64,000 bases of DNA from Roseateles depolymerans (GTDB lineage Bacteria; Pseudomonadota; Gammaproteobacteria; Burkholderiales; Burkholderiaceae_C). The DNA is taken from the NCBI GenBank assembly GCA_003241055.1, contig QFOD01000004.1:1-64000 (forward strand), written 5' to 3'. The position numbers were made by a program, and so were the translations under genes. Of this stretch, positions 41,833 through 50,880 are shown piece after piece (position 1 is the stretch's first letter; each line of letters begins with the position of its first letter). Below the pieces are notes generated by a model, which saw only the letters and a list, made by a program, of their open reading frames with translations, did no database searches and was not told the origin of the DNA.

Positions 41833-42561
41833 ATGGCCCCCATGTCCAAGACCGCTGGCGGCGCGGAGCCGCAATACCTGAGGGTCAAGAATCATCTGCG
41901 CGAGGGCATTGCCAGCGGCCATTGGGTGGCTGGCGATCTGCTGCCCAGCGAGGGCGCCCTGGTGGCGCAGTTCGGTGTCAGCCGCATGACGGTGAACCGC
42001 GCGCTGCGCGAGCTGGTGCAGGAGGGGCTGATCGACCGGGTGCAGGGCGTGGGCAGCTTCGTGGCCCAGTTGCACCGCATCTCGTCCACGCTGCATGTGC
42101 GGGACGTGCAGGAGGAGATCCTGGAGCGCGGCCATCAGTACGAGTCTCAGGTGCATGCGCTGCTGAAGGGCAAGGCCTCGCCGCAGCAGGCGGCGGAACT
42201 GGGTCTCAAGCGCGGCGCGCCGGTGTTCCTGAGCCTGATCGTGCATCTGGAGAACGGCCTGCCCATTCAGTGCGAGGAGCGTGCGGTGAATCCGGCCTGC
42301 GCGCCCGACTATCTGGAGCAGGACTTCACCCGCATCACGCCCACGCAGCATCTGCTGGAGGTGGCGCCGCTGCACGAGGCGCGCTACATGATCGAGGCGG
42401 CGCTGCCCGGCGAGGTCGAGGCGCGCCTGCTGGGCATCAGCCGACGCGACCCTTGCCTGGTGCTCAAGCGCATCACCTACAGCCGCGGCGTCGCGGTCAC
42501 CAGCGTGAAGCTCACCCATCCGGGTGCGCGCTACCAGCTGCAAGGCAGCTTCTCGGCCTGA
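41833..42561 (+). CDS. hutC: Histidine-utilisation repressor HutC (GntR family)
   Basis: 242 residues from ATG 41833 (41842 is a second in-frame ATG). The GntR winged helix spans about residues 10-75, with LLPSEGALVAQFGVSRMTVN and RALRELVQEGLIDRVQGVGS; the C-terminal UTRA ligand-binding domain contains QVHALLKGKASPQQAAELG, CEERAVNPACAPDYLEQDF and TPTQHLLEVAPL. It represses hut genes, with urocanate as inducer in known relatives. The gene lies next to the proposed operator and is followed after 17 bp by hutD. Confidence 0.94.
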   Translation: MAPMSKTAGGAEPQYLRVKNHLREGIASGHWVAGDLLPSEGALVAQFGVSRMTVNRALRELVQEGLIDRVQGVGSFVAQLHRISSTLHVRDVQEEILERGHQYESQVHALLKGKASPQQAAELGLKRGAPVFLSLIVHLENGLPIQCEERAVNPACAPDYLEQDFTRITPTQHLLEVAPLHEARYMIEAALPGEVEARLLGISRRDPCLVLKRITYSRGVAVTSVKLTHPGARYQLQGSFSA

Positions 42562-42578
42562 GTCATGCGGAGGACGAC

Positions 42579-43226
42579 ATGAGCTGGAGCCAGATTTCGG
42601 CAGACCAGGTGCAGCCCCAGCCCTGGAAGAACGGTGGTGGCGCGACGCGCGAGCTGCTGGCCTGGCCGCACGCGCACGACTGGGCGTTGCGCATCAGCGT
42701 GGCCCGCATCGAGCGCGACGGGCCGTTCTCGTCCTTCCCCGGGGTGCAGCGCTGGCTGGCCGTGCTGGAGGGGGCCGGGCTGCATCTGTTCGACTGGCCG
42801 CAGGCCGTGGGCGACGAGCCCCTGCATTTCGACGGCACGCTGGCGCCGGATGCCGAGCTGCTGCATGGCCCCTGCACGGTGCTCAACCTGATGCAGCGGC
42901 GCGGCCGGCTGCGGCTGCTGCCGGCCGACCAGGTGCTGCTGCCGGACACGCCCTGGGTCGGCCTCTTCACCGCGCAGGGTGGCCTGCTGGAGCATGGCCA
43001 TCGGGCCATGCCGCTGGCGCCGCACACGCTGGCCTGGTGCGAGGCCCCGGCCCGGCAGAGCTGCCTGTTCACCGCGCCGGACGACCGCCAGGCCTGGTGG
43101 CTGACCTGGAGCGACCGGCCTGAGCGGCTGGGGGCTGGTGGAGCGGGGCGCCCTGCTGACGGAGGGCGAGACCATCGTCTGGGCCGGCCCGCTGGCCGGC
43201 CTGCCGCCGCAGGGCGCACCGGCTGA
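42579..43226 (+). CDS. hutD: HutD family protein with abnormal C-terminal read-through
   Basis: 215 residues from ATG 42579, with a GGAGGA ribosome site. The body matches HutD: ISADQVQPQPWKNGGGATRE near the N-terminus and RISVARIERDGPFSSFPG are signature segments. HutD is a cupin-like protein of the hut locus, thought to tune histidine use. From about residue 177 the frame enters DNA belonging to hutI in another frame, giving a low-complexity Gly/Arg tail (GAGRPADGGRDHRLGRP) unlike HutD. The overlap with hutI is 89 bp, far longer than the 4-bp overlaps nearby. This suggests a small deletion or frameshift at the hutD/hutI junction, or a sequence error. Confidence 0.8.
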   Translation: MSWSQISADQVQPQPWKNGGGATRELLAWPHAHDWALRISVARIERDGPFSSFPGVQRWLAVLEGAGLHLFDWPQAVGDEPLHFDGTLAPDAELLHGPCTVLNLMQRRGRLRLLPADQVLLPDTPWVGLFTAQGGLLEHGHRAMPLAPHTLAWCEAPARQSCLFTAPDDRQAWWLTWSDRPERLGAGGAGRPADGGRDHRLGRPAGRPAAAGRTG

Positions 43227-44274
43227 GGTGGCCGAGGTGATCGAGCTGCAGGGGGCGCTGGTGACGCCGGGCCTGGTGGACTGCCACACCCACCTGGTCT
43301 ACGGCGGCGACCGCACTCACGAGTTCGAGCAGCGTCTGCTGGGCGCGAGCTATGCCGACATCGCCCGGGCCGGCGGCGGCATACGCGCCACCGTGGCAGC
43401 GACGCGGGCCGCCAGCGAGGACGAGCTGTTCGCTGCCGCGGCCCGTCGTGCCCGGGCGCTGATGGCCGAGGGTGTGACCACGCTGGAGGTGAAGTCGGGC
43501 TACGGCCTGGACGCCGACAGCGAGGCCCGCATGCTGCGTGCGGCGCGGCGGCTGGCCAGCCTCGGGCTGCAGGTGCGCACCACGTCGCTGGGCGCCCATG
43601 CGCTGCCGCCCGAGGCCACGGATGCCGACGCCTACATCGCCGCGGTCTGTGAGCAGCTGGAGGCCCAGCAGGCGGCGGGCCTGGTCGATGCGGTGGACGC
43701 CTTCTGCGAGCACCTGGCCTTCAGCCCGGCCCAGGTGGCGCGGGTGTTCGACGCCGCGCGGGCGCTGGGCCTGCCGGTCAAGCTGCATGCCGAGCAGCTC
43801 AGCAACCAGCACGGCGCCCGCCTGGCGGCGGGCTACCGCGCACTGAGCGTCGATCATCTTGAATACCTGGATGCCGACGGCATCGCGGCGCTGGCGGCCG
43901 CCGGCACCGTGGCCGTGCTGCTGCCCGGTGCCTTCTATGCGCTGCGCGAAACCCGGCTGCCGCCGGTGGACGCGCTGCGCGAGGCCGGCGTGCCCATCGC
44001 GCTGGCTACCGATCACAACCCCGGCACCTCGCCGACGCTGTCGCCGTTGCTGATGATGAACATGGCCTGTGTGCTGTTCCGGCTCACGCCCGAGGAGGCG
44101 TTGCGCGGCCTGACGGTGAACGGGGCGCTCGCGCTGGGCCTGCGCGACCGCGGCCGGCTGGCGGCCGGCCAGCGGGCCGACTTCTGTCTCTGGGATGTGC
44201 AGCACCCGCGCGAGCTGGCAGCATCCTTTGGTCACAACCCCCTGCGGCAACGCATCTTCGCGGGCATGGCATGA
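43138..44274 (+). CDS. hutI: Imidazolonepropionase, N-terminally short
   Basis: 378 residues from GTG 43138, versus roughly 400-410 expected. Metal-binding and catalytic motifs are intact: VDCHTHLVYGGDR, GGGIRATVAATRAAS, KSGYGLDADSEARML, KLHAEQLSNQHGA, SVDHLEYLD and ALATDHNPGTSPTLSPLLM. The missing part is the first strand region (usually a LWxNARLAT-like segment). The frame continues upstream only to a TGA at 43102, without ATG. It converts imidazolonepropionate to formiminoglutamate. Whether this copy is functional depends on the true start; see the hutD entry. Confidence 0.85.
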   Translation: MERGALLTEGETIVWAGPLAGLPPQGAPAEVAEVIELQGALVTPGLVDCHTHLVYGGDRTHEFEQRLLGASYADIARAGGGIRATVAATRAASEDELFAAAARRARALMAEGVTTLEVKSGYGLDADSEARMLRAARRLASLGLQVRTTSLGAHALPPEATDADAYIAAVCEQLEAQQAAGLVDAVDAFCEHLAFSPAQVARVFDAARALGLPVKLHAEQLSNQHGARLAAGYRALSVDHLEYLDADGIAALAAAGTVAVLLPGAFYALRETRLPPVDALREAGVPIALATDHNPGTSPTLSPLLMMNMACVLFRLTPEEALRGLTVNGALALGLRDRGRLAAGQRADFCLWDVQHPRELAASFGHNPLRQRIFAGMA

Positions 44275-45071
44275 GTGTTTATCGACTGACCCCGGGCCGC
44301 GTGCCCCTGCTGATCAGCCTGCCCCATGTGGGCACCGAGATTCCCCCCGAGCTGCACGATCGCCTGGTGCCGCGTGCCCTGCAGAGCGAGGACACCGACT
44401 GGCACCTGGAACGCCTCTACGCACCGCTGGCCCAGGCGCTGGGTGCCAGCCTGCTGGTGCCGCGCTACAGCCGCTACGTGATCGACCTGAACCGCCCGCC
44501 CGACGACGCGCCGCTCTACCCCGGCGCCAAGGGCGGCACGGGCCTGGTGCCCACGCGCTTCTTCACCGACGAGCCGCTCTATCACTCCGGTGCCGAGCCG
44601 GATGCGGCCGAGATCGCGGCGCGCCGCGAGGCCTGCTGGCGGCCCTATCACGAGGCGCTGGCGGCCGAGATGGGCCGGCTGCGGGCCGAGCACGGCCATG
44701 CGCGCCTGTTCGAGGGCCACAGCATCCGCTCGGTGCTGCCCTGGCTGTTCGATGGCCAGCTGCCCGCGCTGAATCTGGGCACGGCGGACGGCGCCGCCTG
44801 CGCGCCCGCCATCACCGCCCGCCTGGCCGACGTGCTGGCCGGGCAGGCCGACTACAGCCAGGTGGTCAACGGCCGCTTCAAGGGCGGCTACATCACCCGC
44901 CACTTCGGCCGTCCGGCCGAAGGCTGGCATGCGGTGCAGCTGGAGATGTGCTGGCGCTGCTACATGGATGAAGACCTGCCCCCGCGCGAGGCCTGGGACG
45001 ACGGTCGCGCGGCGGCCGTCACGCCGTTGCTGCGCCGGCTGCTGGAGGAGCTGCTCGCATGCCCGGCATGA
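44271..45071 (+). CDS. hutG: N-formylglutamate deformylase
   Basis: 266 residues, coupled to hutI by ATGA. Family motifs: RVPLLISLPHVGTEIPPEL near the start, RYSRYVIDLNRPPDD, LFEGHSIRSVLPWLFDGQLP, and NGRFKGGYITRHFGRP. It hydrolyses N-formylglutamate to glutamate and formate, the final step of the five-enzyme histidine pathway that uses HutF. Its presence with HutF shows that this organism takes the formylglutamate route and not the direct formiminoglutamase route. Confidence 0.95.
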   Translation: MSVYRLTPGRVPLLISLPHVGTEIPPELHDRLVPRALQSEDTDWHLERLYAPLAQALGASLLVPRYSRYVIDLNRPPDDAPLYPGAKGGTGLVPTRFFTDEPLYHSGAEPDAAEIAARREACWRPYHEALAAEMGRLRAEHGHARLFEGHSIRSVLPWLFDGQLPALNLGTADGAACAPAITARLADVLAGQADYSQVVNGRFKGGYITRHFGRPAEGWHAVQLEMCWRCYMDEDLPPREAWDDGRAAAVTPLLRRLLEELLACPA

Positions 45072-46453
45072 AGCGCCTGCACGCGCCCCTGGCCTGGGTG
45101 GATGGCCGCTGGCAGCGCGACGTGCTGCTGGTGGTGGACAGCGCCGGCTGCTGGGCCGACATCGTGGCCGGCCAGCCCGCGCCCGAGGGCGCCGAAGTGC
45201 TGGCCGGGCCCCTGATTCCCAGCCTGGTCAACGCCCACAGCCATGCCTTCCAGCGCGCCTTCGTCGGCATGGCGGAGCGGCGCGCGGCCGGCGAGGACGA
45301 CTTCTGGGGCTGGCGCGAACGCATGTATGCGCTGGCGTTGCGCATCTCGCCCGAGCAGCTGCGCGCCGTGGCGGCCCAGCTCTACGGCGAGCTGCTGCGC
45401 GGCGGCTACACCCAGGTCTGCGAATTCCACTACCTGCATCACGCGGCCGAGGGCCAGGTGCTGGAGGACGAGCTGGCCATGAGCTGGGCGCTCGCCGAAG
45501 CCGCGCAGGACGTGGGCATGGGCCTGACGCTGCTGCCCGTGGTCTACACCCGCAGCGGCTTTGGCGCCGTGGGGCTGCGGCCCGAGCAGCGCCGCTTCCG
45601 GGCTGACGCCGACTGGGCCTGGCAGGCCTGCCGGCGCATCCGCGAGGCCGGCCTGCCGCGCGTCAGCGCCGGCGTGGCCGTGCATTCGCTGCGCGGCGCG
45701 GCGCCGGCCGACCTGGCGCGGCTGCGCGCCCTGGTCGGCGATGAAGACCTGCCCCTGCACATCCATGTGGCCGAGCAGACGGCCGAGGTCGAGGCCTGCA
45801 TCGCGGCCAAGGGCCGGCGGCCGCTGCAGTGGCTGGCCGACGAGGCGGGCCTGGATGCCCGCTGGCAGCTGGTGCACGCGACCCACACGACGCCGGCCGA
45901 GGTCGACGCCGTGGCCCGGCGGGGCGCTGGCGTGGTGCTGTGCCCCACCACCGAGGCCAACCTCGGTGACGGCCTGTGCGATCTGCCCGGCTGGCTGGCG
46001 GCCGGCGTGCCGCTGACGGTGGGCTCGGACAGCCAGGTCGGCCGCGGCTGGGTGGAGGAGCTCCGCTGGCTGGAATACGGCCAGCGCCTGGCGCTGCGCC
46101 GGCGCAATGTGGCCGCGCAGCCGCCGCAGCAGCCGGCGACGGCGGCCCGGCTCTTCGAGGCCATGGTGCAGGGTGGTGCCCGCGCGGCCGGCTTCGAGCG
46201 CTGGGGCCTGGTGCGCGGGGCGCGCGCCGATGCGCTCGTGCTCGACCGCTCCACCGACGCGCTGCGCGGGCTGCCGGACGATGCGCTGCTCGACGGTGTG
46301 GTGTTCGGCGGCCACGGCTCGCCATGGCAGTCGCTCTGGGTGGCCGGGCGTGCTCATCCCTGGCGCGCGCCGCGGCGCGTTGCCGATGCCTTCGAGCAGG
46401 CGATGCAGCAACTGTGGCACGGACACCGAACGGGCTTGGCAGCAGGCGCCTGA
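45059..46453 (+). CDS. hutF: Formimidoylglutamate deiminase
   Basis: 464 residues from ATG 45059, with GGAGGAG 8 bases upstream; an ATG at 45068 would overlap the hutG stop by 4 bp but has worse spacing. An amidohydrolase: VNAHSHAFQRAFVGMAERR holds the metal-binding His pair, HIHVAEQTAEVEACIAAKG, VHATHTTPAEVDAV and TVGSDSQVGRGWVEELRWLE supply the other ligands. It deaminates formiminoglutamate to N-formylglutamate and ammonia, feeding HutG. Last gene of the hutCDIGF operon. Confidence 0.95.
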   Translation: MPGMKRLHAPLAWVDGRWQRDVLLVVDSAGCWADIVAGQPAPEGAEVLAGPLIPSLVNAHSHAFQRAFVGMAERRAAGEDDFWGWRERMYALALRISPEQLRAVAAQLYGELLRGGYTQVCEFHYLHHAAEGQVLEDELAMSWALAEAAQDVGMGLTLLPVVYTRSGFGAVGLRPEQRRFRADADWAWQACRRIREAGLPRVSAGVAVHSLRGAAPADLARLRALVGDEDLPLHIHVAEQTAEVEACIAAKGRRPLQWLADEAGLDARWQLVHATHTTPAEVDAVARRGAGVVLCPTTEANLGDGLCDLPGWLAAGVPLTVGSDSQVGRGWVEELRWLEYGQRLALRRRNVAAQPPQQPATAARLFEAMVQGGARAAGFERWGLVRGARADALVLDRSTDALRGLPDDALLDGVVFGGHGSPWQSLWVAGRAHPWRAPRRVADAFEQAMQQLWHGHRTGLAAGA

Positions 46454-46551
46454 GCCGCTAGCCTCGGCGCCAGCAGCGTCGCGCCCCATGCAGGCCGGTG
46501 CGCCCGGGAGACGGCACTTCGGGTGGAAGACCCGGCACGAAAGGGTGTTCG

Positions 46552-48105
46552 ATGCGGCTCAGCGACTTCACGATCCGGGCCCGCCTGCAAGCGTTGGCGG
46601 TGATGGCGGTGGCGGCCATGCTGGTGATAGGCGGCCACGGGCTGTGGAGCCTGGCCGAGTTCAAGGCCCGCTTCGGGCACTACGTCGCCAATGACGTCGA
46701 GTCGCTGACCCAGCTGGCCAACATCCGGGCCGGGGTCGGCAATCTGCGGCGCTACGAGAAAGACCTGCTGATCAACCTGGCCGACGCCGCCGCCGTGCAG
46801 CGCTACCGCAAGGAGTGGCTGGCCACCTACGACGGTGTCAACAGCGCGCTGAACAAGGTGGCGGGGCTGGACGTCGCGGCCGACGTGCGCCGCATGCCGG
46901 CCGAGCTGCTGGCCGAGCTCCAGGACTACCGGCGCGGCCTGGACGGCATCGTCGAGCGCGTGGTGCGTGGAGAGTTCGCGGACACGGCCTCGGCCAACAA
47001 GGCGCTCGAGCCCATCAAGGCGCCGGTGCGGGCGATGGACAAGTCGCTGGCCGAGATGACGCAGACGGTCGACCGGCATTCGGCCGGGGAGGTCGAGGCG
47101 CTGAACCAGCGCGAGCAGCAGGTACGCGGGGCCATGCTCGCGGTCATCGTGGTCTGCGTGCTGCTCATCGGCGGCTACACGGTGCTCAACATCCGCTCCA
47201 TCCTGGCGGCGCTGGCGGGGGCGATGACGAGTGCCGAGCGCATCGCCGGGCGCGACCTCAGCCAGCCCGTGCGTGCGGAAGGGCGCGACGAGACCGCGGC
47301 GCTGCTGCGCAGCGTGTCGGCCATGCAAGCCTCGCTGGCCGAGGTGGTGTCCGGCGTGCGCCAGGGAACGGACGGCATCGCCACCGCATCGCGCGAGATC
47401 GCGCAGGGCGGGCAGGACCTGAGCCTGCGCACCGAGCGCGCCGCCTCCAACCTGCAGGAAACCGCCTCGGCGATGGAGCAGCTGACCGCCAGCGTCACGC
47501 ACAACGCCGAGTCGGCGCGCCAGGCCAACGAGCTGGCGCAGGTGGCGGCCGACGTGGCCCGGCGCGGCGGCTCGGTGGTGGGCGACGTGGTGACGACGAT
47601 GGAGCGCATCAGCGCGTCCTCGCATCGCATCGCCGACATCATCGGCACCATCGACGGCATTGCCTTCCAGACCAACATCCTGGCGCTGAATGCGGCGGTG
47701 GAGGCGGCCCGGGCAGGCGAGCAGGGCAGGGGCTTCGCGGTGGTGGCCAGTGAGGTGCGTGTGCTGGCCCAGCGCAGCGCCGAGGCGGCCCGCGAGATCA
47801 AGGCGCTGATCCAGCAGAGCAGCGAGAACGTGGACCACGGCGCCGGGCTGGTCAGCCAGGCAGGCTCGACCATGGGGGACATCATCGACTCGGTGGCGCG
47901 GGTCAGCAGCATCGTGTCCGAGATCAGCCATGCCACCGGAGAGCAGAGTTCCGGCATTGGCCAGATCGGCCAGGCCATCACCCAGCTGGACGAGCTGACC
48001 CAGCAGAACGCCGCGCTGGTGGAGGAGTCCGCCGCCGCCGCTCAGAGCCTGCAGCAGCAGGCCGACGAGCTCGCGCGGTCGGTGGCGGTGTTCCGCCTCA
48101 GCTGA
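46552..48105 (+). CDS. Methyl-accepting chemotaxis protein
   Basis: 517 residues from ATG 46552. Membrane helix 1 is about residues 12-32 and helix 2 about 195-214 (MLAVIVVCVLLIGGYTVLNI), enclosing a helical periplasmic sensor of the four-helix-bundle type. A HAMP domain follows (about 215-267), then the signalling coiled coil with the conserved tip IAFQTNILALNAAVEAARAG near residues 368-390. No C-terminal CheR-tethering pentapeptide is present (ends VFRLS). It senses an unknown ligand and controls CheA. The gene follows hutF by about 100 bp, but a link to histidine chemotaxis is only suggestive. Confidence 0.94.
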   Translation: MRLSDFTIRARLQALAVMAVAAMLVIGGHGLWSLAEFKARFGHYVANDVESLTQLANIRAGVGNLRRYEKDLLINLADAAAVQRYRKEWLATYDGVNSALNKVAGLDVAADVRRMPAELLAELQDYRRGLDGIVERVVRGEFADTASANKALEPIKAPVRAMDKSLAEMTQTVDRHSAGEVEALNQREQQVRGAMLAVIVVCVLLIGGYTVLNIRSILAALAGAMTSAERIAGRDLSQPVRAEGRDETAALLRSVSAMQASLAEVVSGVRQGTDGIATASREIAQGGQDLSLRTERAASNLQETASAMEQLTASVTHNAESARQANELAQVAADVARRGGSVVGDVVTTMERISASSHRIADIIGTIDGIAFQTNILALNAAVEAARAGEQGRGFAVVASEVRVLAQRSAEAAREIKALIQQSSENVDHGAGLVSQAGSTMGDIIDSVARVSSIVSEISHATGEQSSGIGQIGQAITQLDELTQQNAALVEESAAAAQSLQQQADELARSVAVFRLS

Positions 48106-49126
48106 GGGCGTGCGCCAGCGCAGGCGACGGGCGCAGCGCGCCCACCTCGGTGCCGCGCCAGTTGCGCAGCACGAGGTGGCTGTAGCCGTGCAGCAGCGGG
48201 CCATCGTCGCGCAGCAGTGCCGCGATCACGGCGGCCACCGTGGCCTCCGCAGCCCGGGCCGCGCCATCGGCCACCTTCAGCGCGATGCCCAGGCCCAGCT
48301 CGGGCAGGGCCGCGCAGTACACGCCCTCGGCGCCAATCTTGCAGAACACACGCTCGCCGTAGTGCTGCATCACGCGGGTGTCGAAACGGTCGGTGCCGGC
48401 GACCATGAAGGGCGCGGCCGCCACGGCCCGGCGCAGCCGGCCTGCGGCCTGCGCGTGTCCGGGTTCCAGCCCCTGGCCCGTGCCGGCGCGGGCAAAGGCC
48501 AGCGCGAGCGCACGCAGCGGCAGTGCATAGGTCGGGATGGAGCAGCCGTCCGTGCCGCGCGGCGCGCGCTCCACGTCCACGCCGGTGCTGGCCGACAGGG
48601 CCGCCGCCACCTCGCGCATCACCGGGTGCTCGGGAGCCACATAGCCGCGCGCGAACTCGGTGGGCTCGGCGCCGGCCTGGCGCGCCAGCAGGCAGGCCAC
48701 GCAGACAAAGCCCGCATGCTTGCCCGAGCAGTTGTTGTGCAGTGGCGTGGCCTGCTCGCCGCGTGCGACCAGCGCCTTCAGCACCGGCTCGCGGCTGGGC
48801 CATTGCGTGCCGCATTCCAGCGCATCGGCGCCGAGGCCCAGCCGGGCCAGCAGCCCGGCCGCGGTGGCCACGTGCTCGGGCTCGCCGCTGTGCGAGGCGC
48901 AGGCCAGCGCCAGCTCGGCGTTGCTCAGCGCGAAGGTGTCGGCCGCACCGCTGGCCACCAGCGGCAGCGCCTGCAGCAGCTTGACGGCGGAGCGCGGGAA
49001 CACCGCTTGGTCGACGTCTCCCAGCGCCAGCCGCAGGCCGCCGTCGGCATCGACCACGGCCACCGAGCCGGCATGGCGGGATTCCAGCGTGCCGCCGCGC
49101 AGCACATCCACGAGTTCGAGGTTCAT
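48098..49126 (-). CDS. Asparaginase II-type (rhizobial-type) amidohydrolase
   Basis: 342 residues from ATG 49126, overlapping the TPR-GGDEF stop by 4 bp. Motifs of the thermolabile, rhizobial-type asparaginase family: RHAGSVAVVDADGGLRLALG, FPRSAVKLLQALPLV (the SxxK pair) and LHNNCSGKHAGFVCVACLLA. The RGTDGCSIPTYALPL segment is also diagnostic. It likely hydrolyses asparagine to aspartate and ammonia. The coupling to a diguanylate cyclase gene is unusual. It converges with the chemoreceptor gene, overlapping its end by 8 bp. Confidence 0.87.
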   Translation of the reverse strand: MNLELVDVLRGGTLESRHAGSVAVVDADGGLRLALGDVDQAVFPRSAVKLLQALPLVASGAADTFALSNAELALACASHSGEPEHVATAAGLLARLGLGADALECGTQWPSREPVLKALVARGEQATPLHNNCSGKHAGFVCVACLLARQAGAEPTEFARGYVAPEHPVMREVAAALSASTGVDVERAPRGTDGCSIPTYALPLRALALAFARAGTGQGLEPGHAQAAGRLRRAVAAAPFMVAGTDRFDTRVMQHYGERVFCKIGAEGVYCAALPELGLGIALKVADGAARAAEATVAAVIAALLRDDGPLLHGYSHLVLRNWRGTEVGALRPSPALAHALS

Positions 49127-50838
49127 GCGGCGGGATTGTCCAGCGTGCTGTCGTCCAGCAGCACGCGGTTGCGGCCGGTGCGCTTGGCCGCGTAGAGGGC
49201 GCGGTCGCTGCAGGCGAGCAGCGTGACGGCCGGCTGGCTGCCGCGACCGCCGGCGATGCCTATGCTCAGGCTGACGGCAAGACCTGGCGCCAGATCGCTC
49301 CAGTCCTCGGCCTCCACCGCCTCGCGCAGGCGCTCGCAGATGTCGAGCGCCTGGGTGGGTTCCAGCCCGGGCAGGACGGCCAGAAACTCCTCGCCCCCGA
49401 AGCGGGCGAGCAGGTCGGCGCTGCGCAGGCGCTGGCGCAGCAGGCGGGCCAGGCGTTGCAGCACGGCGTCGCCCACGGCATGGCCGTGGTTGTCGTTGAC
49501 CTGCTTGAAGTGGTCCACGTCCATCAGCGCGACGCACACCGGCTGGCCGGCCGAGCGCGCACCCTGCAGCAGCAGCGGCAGTGCGAATTCGGCATGGCGA
49601 CGGTTGTGCAGCCCGGTCAGCACGTCCTCGTGCGCGGCGCGGTCCAGCGCCAAGGCCTGGCGGTGCAGGCGCTGGCGCTCCTGCTCCAGTCGCATGGCGC
49701 GGTCGCGCTCACGCTGCGCGGCCGCTGCGGCCACGTCGGCACGAGCCTGGGCTTGCTCCACCTGCTCGCGGATCAGGATGATCTCGCTCTGCAGGGCCAG
49801 CGTGTCCCGGCGCATCCGTCGCTCCTGCCTGGACTGCTGTTCCAGCCAGTGCAAGGCCTGCGGGTACTGGCCGCAGGCCTTGTGGGCCTCGTAGAGCGCA
49901 TGAATCAGCATGCGGCGGCGCTGCGGCGCCGGTTCTGGCGGGCCGGTCAGCAGCGCTTCCAGCCGCTCGGCCGCCTCTCGGGGCTGGCCTGTCAGCCGCA
50001 GGTGCACGGCTCGTTGCGCCTGCGCCTCCAGCGCCAGGGCGGCGTAGCCGTTGGTGCAGGCCAGTTGCTCGAACTCGTCCAGCAGCGGCAAGGCTTCGTC
50101 CACACGGCCGCTGCTCAGCAGCGCCCCCACCAGATTGCTGACAGCCACGCTGACCTGAAACGGGCTGGCGGACTGGCGGGCCTGGGCGCAGGCGCGTTCG
50201 GCCATCACCCGGGCCTGCTGCCGCGCCACGGCCAGGGACGCTTCATCTTCGAGCAGCGCGGCCTCATCGACGCGCTGCAGCCAGAAGTAGGCGAGGTTGT
50301 TGAGGCAGGAGAACAGCACCTCGCTGCCGGGCTTGCCGGCGCTCACGGCGATCTCCAAGGCCTGCTCGGTGGAGGCGCAGGCCTGGCTCGGGTTCTCCAG
50401 CGTGGCGTAGGCCACGCCGATGCGGTTCAGCGCCCAGGCCTCGGCCACGGCGTCGCGCGCCTGGCGTGCACAGGCCAGTGCGCGCAGGCCGGCCTCCAGC
50501 CCTTCACGCCCCATCAGCAGCTGGCTGTAGACGAAGGACTGCGCAATGAAGGCGCTGGCCAGCAGCTGCTGCTCGCCCACGCGCTGCGCCAGGCCCACCG
50601 CCTCCGTGGCATGGCGCATGCTGTGGGTGAGCTTGCCCAGCCTCGGCCACTGGTGGGCGAGCAGCGTGGCCACGCGGGCTCGGCGGCCCAGGTCGTCGGG
50701 GGGACAGGTGCTTCGCAGCGCCTCCAGGGCTTCGGTGGAGGCCTGGTAGCCGCCCGCTGCGGCCTGCTCGCGCAAGGCCTGGCACGCGGCATCGAAGGCC
50801 GCCGCATCGAAGGCAACGGGGCGTGCAGGAACATCCAT
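49123..50838 (-). CDS. TPR-repeat diguanylate cyclase (GGDEF), soluble
   Basis: 571 residues from ATG 50838 (alternative ATG 50901 would overlap the divergent gene). The first 350 residues are helical TPR-like repeats (ALNRIGVAYATLENPSQACA, SEVLFSCLNNLAYFWLQRVD). A coiled coil follows (about 365-415, ILIREQVEQAQARADVAAAA), then a GGDEF domain with ARFGGEEFLAVLPG (GGEEF near residue 478). The inhibitory RxxD (RSAD) sits at the standard distance before it. No signal or membrane segment is seen, so it is a cytoplasmic c-di-GMP synthase controlled by protein or ligand contact. Its stop overlaps the asparaginase start. Confidence 0.9.
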   Translation of the reverse strand: MDVPARPVAFDAAAFDAACQALREQAAAGGYQASTEALEALRSTCPPDDLGRRARVATLLAHQWPRLGKLTHSMRHATEAVGLAQRVGEQQLLASAFIAQSFVYSQLLMGREGLEAGLRALACARQARDAVAEAWALNRIGVAYATLENPSQACASTEQALEIAVSAGKPGSEVLFSCLNNLAYFWLQRVDEAALLEDEASLAVARQQARVMAERACAQARQSASPFQVSVAVSNLVGALLSSGRVDEALPLLDEFEQLACTNGYAALALEAQAQRAVHLRLTGQPREAAERLEALLTGPPEPAPQRRRMLIHALYEAHKACGQYPQALHWLEQQSRQERRMRRDTLALQSEIILIREQVEQAQARADVAAAAAQRERDRAMRLEQERQRLHRQALALDRAAHEDVLTGLHNRRHAEFALPLLLQGARSAGQPVCVALMDVDHFKQVNDNHGHAVGDAVLQRLARLLRQRLRSADLLARFGGEEFLAVLPGLEPTQALDICERLREAVEAEDWSDLAPGLAVSLSIGIAGGRGSQPAVTLLACSDRALYAAKRTGRNRVLLDDSTLDNPAA

Positions 50839-50880
50839 GGCGTCGTGGGCCCATTGTGCACAGACCCACAATCCCGCTCC

